Source: Collybia mongolica | Lineage: Eukaryota > Basidiomycota > Agaricomycetes > Agaricales > Clitocybaceae | Assembly (NCBI GenBank): GCA_013420905.1 | Contig: JAAXNY010000005.1 | Span: 4,464,001 to 4,528,000 of the forward strand | Length of the DNA: 64,000 nt | Direction: 5' to 3' | In this document: one piece after another, positions 54,942 through 64,000 of the stretch | Numbering within the stretch: position 1 is the stretch's first letter | How the letters are laid out: each line of letters begins with the position of its first letter | The notes under the pieces: model-generated | What the model was told of the DNA's origin: nothing | The model's database searches: none | What the model saw: the letters and a program-made list of their open reading frames with translations, nothing else | Translations under genes and position numbers: made by a program

Positions 54942-55499
54942 AACCTAGCACTGAAGTATGCTTAAGTAAAATATGCTGAATGTTTCGCTGTTTTGAAAGG
55001 GCGAATGGCGGTGGATGGGGAAATGGGAGGGAACTTTCACGATCGACTGTGCAAGTTGGTGCCGGCAACTCAGGACCGCCCGGCAGCGAGATTGTGGTCC
55101 AGCGGTACAACACGTGCCTGCGGTTAAACACCGCCACTGATGCTATCTTGCCGCCTGGTCCACTCAGGCGCTGGTGTACATGTGCATTTCGAGTTTATGA
55201 GGACTATAAAGAATAGGTGTTGAGATATGTGGCGTATGTTCTACATACCCAGCTCTGATCCAACTACGGCGTACTCCGAGCTGAATCAGTTCCCGCCTGG
55301 GGCTCTCAACACAGTTCCGAGATATCTCACCGCACCCAGCTCGCGAAATTATACGACAGAGACTCTTTCCTCAGGCGCAATTATACACAGGCGTGATACT
55401 TGCTCTTGTTCGAGACCCATACTCCCTTTGAATTTCAATACGTTAATACCAGGACACCCCTCCATCCGGAACCCAGAAATACTCTCAAGGAATCATAGA

Positions 55500-56271
55500 C
55501 TCCACTATTGTCGGAGTCAAAAGCCACATCTTGGGGAAACAATGGTCTCCAGACCGGGCGGCGCGCATTCGCCAGTAGGGCCGTTCATGTGAGAGAACCA
55601 CTCGCCCCCTGCCTGCTCCTGAAAAGAGTGACTGAAGTTACCGAGGCTAGCACGGGGGCCACAGGGCAAACCCCCTGTCCCTTGAAGGTAATGCTGCGCA
55701 GATAGCCCATGGGGGGTAGGCCTCGAATCCTGTATAGCTCTTCCAACGCGCGAGTAGTGGCGGTCTGGGCCAAAAGAATAGCTCAGAGTAGTCCGAGGTT
55801 AAAGATAGTGACGCATTCCCGGAGCGTGAAAACATCTCGAACACCCATCTGTGTTGTGGGGTTATCTTGATCTGAGGGTATCACTGAGGGCTACACGTCT
55901 CCATTCCGGCATACGTGCATTACTTTAACCCATGCCATCCAGTTCATATAAGTGCTAGAATGTCTCGCCAACGATAACTGAAAAGTCCCGAAATGGGATG
56001 CTACCAAGGATATGATGCGGTTAAGCAGTTCTGTAGGCAGCTGGAATATCGGCGCGAGATCATTATATGAAAACCTGATGGAATGTATCGTTGACCGGGT
56101 GGATTGTGTGCATCTGACGTTGGTTGTCGCTTTGGTGTAGACCCATTGCGACGTCTGATCCCAAATCATGCTACATGACTCTAATGGAGTCAAACTGGAT
56201 GGCTTCCGGGTCTTTGAAGTAAGACTCGGTCTGCGTTTTCCGCGCTGAGAGGATGTTCCGATCGCTGTCAA
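55500..56271 (-). pseudogene. F-box pseudogene, internally deleted
   Basis: Read on minus, SYNDLAPIFQLPTELLNRIISLVASHFG and VKVMHVCRN match the F-box of the neighbour. EMFSRSGNASLSLTSDYSELF matches its EMLARSGNVPLSITADYFDL, and GYLRSITFKGQG plus LASVTSVTLF match GHLRTILLKGWG and LASVTLVIL. The pieces are in different frames, and the middle (about 230 residues of the intact gene) is gone. A tandem duplicate that has decayed. Confidence 0.72.
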
Positions 56272-57368
56272 AAGAGTCGAATGGCGTGCTGAGAAATATG
56301 TCGACTTGTGACAACTGAAAGGTTACGTCCTGGGAGTTTGTTGACGTGTGAAGTGACTATGCTGTCCAGTAGTGGTTAGTCGAAATGTGCCCTACGTCTT
56401 GGGGGTCTTGGTTGTGTTGTAAAGGAGGAATGTATGTAGGCCTCTGCCAAACCTGGGTCTTCTGCGGCGTTACACCGCCACGAATATTATTCACATGACC
56501 CACTTTGTCGACTTCTAGGTAGGTGTGAATTTCTGATTTACGCACCGAAACTACAGAAAGGTGGGTTCGATGCCGAGATATCTGACAGGCACCTTGCAGA
56601 TCCCGCTTAGAAACAAGCGAGGCATTCGACGTTCGATCGATGTGTCAAAAAATAGAACAGAGTTGCGGCTCAAAAAGAGGCGCGAACGAGGTGATGTGGT
56701 TCGTTTGTGAACGTAGGGTCAGGAAAAAGTCAGGATTTGACGTTTCGAACTGGGGCGCGCTTGAGTCGTCTCCCTCGATAACGGAAGATGCTCTTGCCTT
56801 GACGTCGGCTGGAGGATGATAGTTGGATACGAAACAAGGCAGGGGTAGTAGGGATCCAGGGATTCCCGCTTTCAAATTATTAATGGGCTATGTTCTGTCC
56901 AAGACACCGCGCCTGGGAGCGACGAACGTTTTTGATCGAGTGATGCGAGTCGGGACGAAGTAAATTGAAAACCCCGAGGCGGGGAAGATTATGATAACCT
57001 TAAAAAGCGCGTCGCCCGAGCGGCCGGGTGATAAACATCATCCAGAGAATTAGATGGCGACTGATAGGGGCGCAGGGTTTGGCTTTTGTGATACATTACT
57101 ATCGGGCCGTGCGCCATAGACCAGGAGGAATCTTCATGGAGCAGAGTGGAGTGCCGTGCCTGCAGAGATGTCTATCAGGCGGTGATCATGAAGTCGATAA
57201 CGGAGCGGAGGCGTACTGGCTGAGTCTTCGCGTAGATATCGCGGTCACGTGGTATTACATTTAAGTGCCTAAGAACACGGAGGCCGGAACCGAGAAAGTG
57301 ATGTGGCAGCTGACTCGTCTCTTGGTGACTTGAACGCCAACCTCGAGCAGCCCTCGTCACATCCCTCC
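56272..57368. other. Intergenic, no gene recognised
   Basis: Short frames only. The upstream part may hold more of the decayed F-box 5' end. The last 300 bp is the presumed promoter of the P-loop gene. Confidence 0.4.
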
Positions 57369-58199
57369 ATGACACCTCTAATTGGCGACGGAAAGGGGCG
57401 ATACAAGGTCCATATCACTGGGAATAGCGGTGGGCGTCCCATTCCATATGTGAATGAATAACATCCCATTCATCCTCGGATTTTGGCGTGACGGTAGGCA
57501 CGGGGAAGGTATTGAGACATGTCCTCGTTGTCGAACGTCTGAAAACTGAGCTATGCTTGTATACTGGATAGAGCACGACTGGAACTGCACTTGCTGCCCT
57601 GCTTGAGGTTCCATACATCGCTCTAGACAGTTTGTACTGGGAGCCAGGATGGAAGGAAACGCCTGTTGACGAGTTCCAGACCAAAATACGAAAAGCACTT
57701 GACCAGGACGACAGGGGATGGGTCGTGGACGGCAGCTATTCAGGAAAGGGTGGAGACATGGTCCTGGAAGAATGCACAGATCACATCTGTAAGCCTGTGT
57801 CCGGACGCTGTCGAAGGGACTCACTAGTTTCCCATAGGGCTCGACCCGCCTCTCCTATTATATTTCCCTCGCATCTTCATTAGGACGATAGGTCGCTTGC
57901 TTGGGATAATCCCTACATGCAGCCTAGACTGCCCGGAGACGTTCCGTGAAGCATTCCTCTCTCCGAAGAGCATCCTGTGGTGGTGCTTATCACACCATTG
58001 GAGTTATCGCCGGAGAGGGCGAGCGAGACTGCTTGAGTTTGGAATCGAGAATGGCACGAACGAACAGAGGCGGATGATGCGAAGATTTGGTGGCTGGGGT
58101 GGCGAGCTCAGAAAATGGTTGAAAGATGTTGAGAATATGATTGCTGAGAAGCAGGAAATGACTGTATGTCCAGGCCCCACCCATGTAGATGAGTTTTAA
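57369..58199 (+). CDS. P-loop NTPase, adenylate-kinase-like (FlaR/topology-modulation-type)
   Basis: Four exons: 57369-57429, an 11-nt micro-exon 57498-57508, 57572-57788 and 57838-58199, giving 216 aa. Together exons 1-3 encode VHITGNSGTGKSTTGTALAA: the Walker A GNSGTGKST exists only if the micro-exon is included. Then come VPYIALDSLYWEPGW, RGWVVDGSY (lid/base-binding region as in the FlaR-like kinases), WLDPPLLLYFPR, and SILWWCLSHHWSYRRRGRARL. Length suits the family. Substrate not known; members are annotated as P-loop nucleoside kinase-like proteins. All junctions keep phase. Confidence 0.83.
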
Positions 58200-58445
58200 T
58201 TTAGATGTTAACGTTCTATCAGTATGCATACGAGTCGTTCGTTAGTCCTCAGATGATATCGAAGAATACGTAACTGATCATGAGTGAAAGAACCCAAGTA
58301 CGTTCGATGAGATCTTCGTGTTGATTTTCAGGCGTTCAAGGTTTCTCAAATGGCGAGAGATTGAGATAAATAAGATTACCATTTAGATGGCTTATCATAA
58401 CATAGCAAGTGCATAGCAATGTGGACATTCTACTTTTGAGCTTCA

Positions 58446-59782
58446 TTAGTTCAGTGTGTATGCAGGTGGATAGCGCGGCATTTGTTTGTCTGATGGTCTC
58501 GGCAGCTCGCCGCTTCCATTAGCATAAGGGGAGTTGCTAGGCAACGACGAGGCAGCCGAGTGGTAAATGTCCGTCCCAGGAGATGGCGGGGAATGGGCCA
58601 AGGGCGTCCCGCCTCCTACCGGTGGCGTCGAGGTTTCTGTTATCGTCGACAGCGTGTTGGGCTGGTACCGATTGGGCGCCCGGAGATGCTGTTGGGGCAT
58701 ATTCTGCATTGGTGCGGACCAGGGGTTGTAGCCCTGTTGAGAGCCCTGGTCGTACACGACCCCGGTGACGTTGGCGTATGGATGCGACATTGGGGCCATC
58801 CCTGGAACGGGGGCGGCAGCGGGCCCACCTGCCGCGTACCCATACGGGTTGTACGGTTGGTTGTAGTAATTGGGCGCACCGTTCGGGCCAGCCATGGGAA
58901 CGGTACTCATTTCTGGATTGCTAGGGTATGGGTGGCCAGCGACTGTCCAAGCCTCGGACACCGGTCTTTTCCTCCTCCGGGCACAGAACCAGAACGCTGC
59001 CGCGATGATCAGTAGGGCGAGTACACCGAATACTGTCCCGAGGGCTATCGATAGGACACGTTTTGAGGACGAAGAGCTTGCTGCGCTGGACGTTGGAGCT
59101 GGAGCTGGAGAGTCGGAAGTTGAGCTACTGGCGTTGGTGCTGGTGCTGGTGGGCGTAGGTATTGAAGTCGCAGACGTAGTAGTGGTATCCTCGGGGTCAA
59201 GTGCGGTATAGCTACAACAGTATGTCAGATATTCAACAAAAAGGGGTAGTGGATGGGTGGATAATCACATCAGCGTGTCCATAATCGCGAACGGCTGCCC
59301 GGTACCAACCGATATGACGACCTTGTGTTGGGCGTTAGGCAGCCCACTTGCTCCCCACACGACCTGCGATTGCACAGTTTCCGGCCCTTCTCCAGTGCTC
59401 GGCCGAGAGTGATCAACGAGATCGACAAGAGCCGGTGGTCCTGAGTCTAAGGAAATAGCGGTGTTGACCAGGTAAGGCCATTTTGGCGACATAAAGTAGA
59501 TGGCCACGCCTATGACCACACCACGATCATGAGTCGGGCTCAACGGGAAAAACAGCAATGAAACACACCAGTAAACGCAAATGTCGCAGTCCCCGTTGGG
59601 TTTTGGGTTAACATGTGCGCCCCTCCTGCATTTAAGCTGTTGTTGGCCGACAAGGTCCAGGCATTCGATGGCGCGTATATGATTGCGAGGTCACGATCAT
59701 CGACGGTGACATTATGGCGGCCATAGACGCTGGAAACCCTTGCTAAGCTTGATAAAACGAGGAGATGGATGAACATGGCCAA
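58446..59782 (-). CDS. Single-pass membrane protein with Ser/Thr-rich stalk
   Basis: Three exons on minus, 59782-59569, 59509-59269 and 59211-58446, giving 406 aa. A signal peptide (MAMFIHLLVLSSLARVSSVYG) is followed by an ectodomain with N-glycosylation sites (RHNVTV, SANNSL) and a beta-rich pattern (FAFTGVAIYFMSPKWPYLV... SQVVWGASGLPNAQHKVVISV). A Thr/Ser/Pro stalk leads to one membrane helix (VLSIALGTVFGVLALLIIAA) and a stop-transfer CARRRKR. The cytosolic tail is Pro/Tyr/Asn-rich (PYNPYGYAAGGPAAAPVPG). This architecture is common in Agaricomycetes and often annotated only as a transmembrane protein. A cell-surface sensor is possible but unproven. Confidence 0.82.
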
Positions 59783-60858
59783 ACTGGCTGCCGTATGCCA
59801 TGAGCCATCATGACACCTTCCATATCAGACGTCTAAAAAGGAAAGGCGGCGTAAACAGGAACCAATCATAAGCAACACTAATGATGGATAATATTCACCT
59901 TTTGCACGCTGCTGGGGCCCGCAGGAATTTGAGTATCTTAGGCTTTTCACATTTCTACGCAATGGCATATCGAAGTCGAGATTTGAGCAGCGATTGAGGC
60001 AGTAGGCGAATGGACGCCGTTGTATCAAAATTTCCGCATTTCCGGCGAAACCTTACCACGTTGCGTCAACCCTGGGAAAACTTACTCTGACCAAAGTCCA
60101 GACCCCCTGCAGTTCGTTCAACGCAAGTCCAACGTTTGGTATACCGAATACAAATGAGCACATAATTATTATTTACATCGAAATAAGAACTACCACACAA
60201 CGATGTTTGTCGGTTTCACAAATCTTTGAGACCAACTAAAAGCATAGATCCATCTCTGTCCAAAATGGGTCATCGTGGAAAACCAATCATCCAGGCTTTG
60301 GCCAGATAGGCACCGTTGCTCTACGAACAACATTGAAAAAGAGGGCTGTAGCAAAAACTTGAGTGCAGGATGCAAGTTCGTGATCGACACTGAGATCAAG
60401 GAGCTTGTATAAGAGAGGACGGACCGTGGTCGTCAGTTCCATAGCAAGACTACTCCGGTGATTCCACCCCCACCAGTATCATCGAAAAATATGCTCCTGT
60501 CCGATAATGAATGCTTGAAACCGACCGAGAGCTTCGACCCTTCCCTGCACTTGTTCGATGTTCATGCAAGATTGGCAAGTAGGAGCAGGACTCCTGCACT
60601 GAGCGATGTTGAAGACGTAGAAGGGTCGGGACTCGGAAGCTAGCCAAATAGATACCCATTGTCACCCAAGTCGGAGCGTGGAACTTGGAGATCATCGATA
60701 TCTGATACTCTGACGACCAGCAAGGAGTTCGCTCTTATCCTCATAACGATTTCGTACATTTTTGCAACGACGCAACATACTCTGAACTACAGTATGTAGC
60801 CTATCCAGTCCTCACAAAACATCTATAGGTCTAATTCCCGAACGTGAAGCTGTTACAA
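59783..60858. other. Intergenic, no gene recognised
   Basis: Between two divergent genes (membrane protein on minus, GTPase on plus). Short open frames at 60190-60695 on both strands have no recognisable content. Confidence 0.4.
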
Positions 60859-62133
60859 ATGTCACAGTCAAAAATTTCGCAAGCCCCGGCAACGGTCGAC
60901 ATGCAGGCAGTTGAGAAGAGGCGCGCTGAACTGAAAAGGCGAGCTGGGCGATTCCGCGTTCTCATCATCGGCAGAGCCAACGCAGGCAAGACCACTATCC
61001 TCAAGAAGATTTGTAACACGACCGACGATCCTGTGATCTACACCAAGGATGGACAAAAGGTCGGTAGAAGGGTGATCTCGGTGCTATACATTCAAAGTCA
61101 CGCAAAATATTCCACAGATTGACATGGCAAACGTTGAACCCAGCAAACAAGTTGGTTGTTGATATAGTTTTTCATAGCAAATGACTAACCGTAATGCAGC
61201 GTGGGCTTCATAACATCGAGAACGAGATGGTTTTTCGCAGCAATCCCACTTTCATATTTCATGATTCTCGAGGGTTTGAGGCTGGTGGTGTGGACGAACT
61301 GGAAACAGTGAATAGTTTTGTGTTGGCTCGCTCAAAGGCAAAGAAACTCCGTGACCAGATTCACGTTATCTGGTATGTCAATTTAGCTGAATTTACCCAT
61401 GGAAGTTCACAGGGGTAATCAACAATTCTTGTCAGGTATTGCATCCCAATGGATGATGACCGTCCCATCACATATGCTGAAAGGCAGTTCTTTTCTCGGG
61501 TGGGCACAGGCAAGGGTAAATGTAATACTGAAAATTATCAAATGTCACTCTGATCAGTCAAACAGTTCCACTCATTGCTGTATTTACAAAGTGTGAGGCA
61601 CTTGAGGTCAATGCTATAATTGCATTGGAGGACCAAGGTCATAGTTATAAAAAGGCAACAGAGCATGCACTGGAGTATGTTCAAAACATTTTGAAGAACA
61701 TTAGCTCGGATTTGCAGAAGATGAAATATCCTCCTCAGGATTATGTGCACCTACAAGGTTAGCAAATATTGCAATCTGCTTGGAAAAAAAGCACTAACAT
61801 CAATATAAGAGTTAAACAAACCAGCCCAGCAATGTCTAGAGCTGGTAGAAAGTACAGTAACAGTCCTTGATAGTGATCTTCTGGAGGCAGTCTTTGTTTC
61901 AACACAGCAAAACAATTTGGAGTGGTCAATGAAATACTCACTTAGGTGAGTGCCTGGAATGCAAATATATATTGATGGCTAATCAATGCTACAATAGGTG
62001 GAGTTTAAGAGAGGCCTGGAAAACTGAAACAGAGAGGGAGTCCTATGTTACCATGTTCAGGAGAGTACTGTTGTACTTTCCTTATTATGTGGTCAGTAAT
62101 GTTAGGGGTATCTTGCTAGCTGCAATAGACTAA
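60859..62133 (+). CDS. P-loop GTPase of the basidiomycete G-domain family
   Basis: ATG at 60859 (MSQSKISQAPATVDMQ). A basic helix precedes G1 GRANAGKT (residues 38-45). After an intron, FIFHDSRGFEAGG carries G3 (DSRG), and VPLIAVFTKCEAL carries G4 (TKCE in place of TKxD). Further exons read YCIPMDDDRPITYAERQFF, YVQNILKNISSDLQKM and WSMKYSLRWSLREAWKT. The frame runs to TAA at 62131-62133, but the true 3' end is uncertain. Members are abundant, fast-evolving GTPases of unknown cargo in mushrooms. The 3' half (after about 61500) has almost no CpG although the protein pattern is intact. Confidence 0.78.
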
Positions 62134-62350
62134 AAAACAACTAGAGTAAGCAAGCAAATAGCAGGAGACAAGTGATGAAATTTGTGCTTGATGCATATTA
62201 CAGAATGTGAGTTGTTATACTTTTCTAGCAGCAATATAAGCATATCTCACTACTCACAACACGGATGGGTGCAACAGTGGGTAAGCATTATCTGAGTTGG
62301 TGTGGAGTGCATCTTATTGCAGATGTAATGGTTTGATGTATACTAGGATG

Positions 62351-63673
62351 TGAGTAGCTATGTCTTTTTGTATTGATAAGCCCATCTCATATCTTGATAT
62401 GCATGGCAGCTTGTGAGTGGCTGTACTTCTCTGTATCCACAAGCCCCTCTCATGGCTTGATGTGTGCTGCAGGAAGTGAGTAGCTGTGCTTCTCTGTACC
62501 CATGAGACCATCTCATGGCTTGATGTGTGCTGCAGAATGTGAGTGGCTATGCTTCTCTGTATCCATGAGCCCCTCTCATGGCTTGATGTGTGCTGCAGTT
62601 TGTGAGTGGCTATGCTTCTCTGTATCCATGAACCCCTCTCATGGCTTGATGTGTGCTGCAGGCAGTGAGTGGCTATGCTTCTCTGTATCCATGAGCCCCT
62701 CTCATGGCTTGATGTGTGCTGTAGAAAGTGAGTGGCTATGCTTCTCTGTATGGATAAGCCCCTCTCATGGCTTGATGTGTGCTGCAGGAAGTGAGTGACT
62801 ATGCTTCTCTGTATGGATGAACCCATCTCATGGCTTGATGTGTGCTGCAGGAAGTGAGTGGCTATGCTTCTCTGTATGGATGAACCCATCTCATGGCTTG
62901 ATGTATGCTGCAGCTTGTGAGTGGCTATGCTTCTCTGTGTCCATGAACCCCTCTCATGGCTTGATGTGTGCTGCAGGCAGTGAGTGGCTATGCTTCTCTG
63001 TATGGATGAATCCATCTCATGGTTTGATGTGTGCTGCAGCTTGTGAGTGGCTATGCTTCTCTGTATGGATGAACCCATCTCATGGCTTGATGTGTGCTGC
63101 AGTATGTGAGTGGCTATGCTTCTCTGTATGGATGAGCCCCTCTCATGGCTTGATGTGTGCTGTAGAAAGTGAGTGGCTATGCTTCTCTGTATGGATAAGC
63201 CCCTCTCATGGCTTGATGTGTGCTGCAGGATGTGAGTGACTATGCTTCTCTGTATGGATGAACCCCTCTCATGGCTTGATGTGTGCTGCAGGATGTGAGT
63301 GACTATGCTTCTCTGTATGGATGAACCCATCTCATGGCTTGATGTGTGCTGCAGGAAGTGAGTGGCTATGCTTCTCTGTATGGATGAACCCATCTCATGG
63401 TTTGATGTGTGTTGCAGGCAGTGAGTGGCTATGCTTCTCTGTGTCCATGAACCCCTCTCATGGCTTGATGTGTGCTGCAGTTTGTGAGTGGCTATGCTTC
63501 TCTGTATGGATGAATCTATCTTATGGCTTGATGTGTGCTGCAGCTTGTGAGTGGCTATGCTTCTCTGTGTCCATGAACCCCTCTCATGGCTTGATGTGTG
63601 CTGCAGGAAGTGAGTGGCTGTGCTTCTCTGTATCCACAAGCCCATCTCATTCCTTGATATACATCAGGGTGTA
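62351..63673. repeat. 63-bp minisatellite, 21 units
   Basis: Units begin TGAGTGGCTATGCTTCTCTG and contain CATCTCATGGCTTGATGTG and GCTGCAG. The first starts at 62351 and the twenty-first at 63611, exactly 20 x 63 bp apart, so no indels have accumulated. CpG is absent. Because 63 is a multiple of three, one minus-strand frame (62314-63645) stays open for 443 codons with a 21-residue repeat (HERGSWTQRSIATH...), and plus-strand frames of up to 140 codons are also open. Not treated as a gene. Confidence 0.92.
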
Positions 63674-64000
63674 AGTCATCATGGTTCCAGTTTTCATGTT
63701 GTTCTGCAATTCTACTTGTTTTCATCAATTACAGTTCCTGTCAAGCAATGAAGTCACTCAGTCCTTGACAAGGCTGGTTTGTCACATCAGTTTCTAAATT
63801 GTTCCAACCAGTTCAATATCTAATATTTCCTTCAATAGCTTGAACATCTTTCATCCCCTCTTAATATTCAACTGATGGCTTACTCATGTGGTTTGTTATC
63901 CTTTTGCTTCCCAATGTTGCAGCACCTCATTGTCTTCTAGCCCTTGCTATTATTGCTGAAGATCTCACCATAATGTACAGCAAACAGTACAAGCCCTCTG
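63674..64000. other. CpG-depleted flank, no gene recognised
   Basis: AT-rich sequence without CpG and with no recognisable coding pattern; it continues the decayed zone to the window edge. Confidence 0.4.

Noticed and set aside
62351..63673. Regular repeats suggesting a CRISPR array
   Set aside because: Units are contiguous and near-identical over their whole length with no unique spacers, in a eukaryotic context; it is a minisatellite.

Overview
The window looks like nuclear DNA of a basidiomycete fungus (Agaricomycetes). The signs are many short introns (about 45-70 nt, GT...CTGAC/CTAAC...AG), a decayed basidiomycete-type cytochrome P450, F-box proteins that open with a 'LPPEIL/LPTELL' box, a GRANAGKT-type P-loop GTPase, a DUF1399/glycine-rich-domain protein, and transposons that have lost almost all CpG. 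All calls come from reading the sequence; no database search was run, so family names rest on recognised motifs.

Layout. 0.3-7.3 kb: an intron-bearing tRNA (probably Val-AAC), a DNA-binding-like gene, and two paralogous 203-aa genes on the minus strand flanking a cytochrome P450 pseudogene. 7.8-13.8 kb: a head-to-tail array of four six-exon paralogues, each with an N-terminal helix-turn-helix-like segment and a conserved C-terminal helical domain. 15.4-20.3 kb: a phenol 2-monooxygenase-like flavoprotein converging on a Gfo/Idh/MocA (dihydrodiol-dehydrogenase-like) oxidoreductase. 21.6-26.1 kb: a small conserved gene with a broken reading frame and a glycine-rich-domain (DUF1399) gene with a Gly/Cys tail.

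26.1-38.7 kb is a transposon nest. A CpG-free fossil zone carries an old Ty3/gypsy 3' fragment, into which an apparently intact Tc1-type element (212-bp TIRs, DD34E transposase, TA target site) is inserted. It continues through a 60-bp minisatellite and old transposon ends to a 6,958-bp Ty3/gypsy chromovirus with 477-bp LTRs, a 5-bp ACCCC target duplication, gag, pro-pol with chromodomain, and an extra third ORF with zinc knuckles. The young gypsy copy is already damaged by CpG transitions (an in-frame TGA, and YMDN in place of YxDD). A DDE transposase remnant follows.

38.8-64 kb returns to host genes: an ATP-dependent DNA ligase with a SWIM-like zinc finger, density-regulated protein DENR/Tma22, an F-box remnant, a second array of four coiled-coil paralogues with a shared C-terminal domain and basic tails, two duplicated small (possibly mitochondrial) proteins, an F-box gene and its internally deleted pseudogene, a P-loop kinase-like gene whose Walker A motif depends on an 11-nt micro-exon, a single-pass membrane protein, and a GTPase gene whose 3' half is CpG-depleted as it runs into a 63-bp minisatellite.

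The most promising undescribed material is the two lineage-type tandem arrays (7.8-13.8 and 43.3-51.5 kb). Both encode probable nuclear proteins of unknown function.
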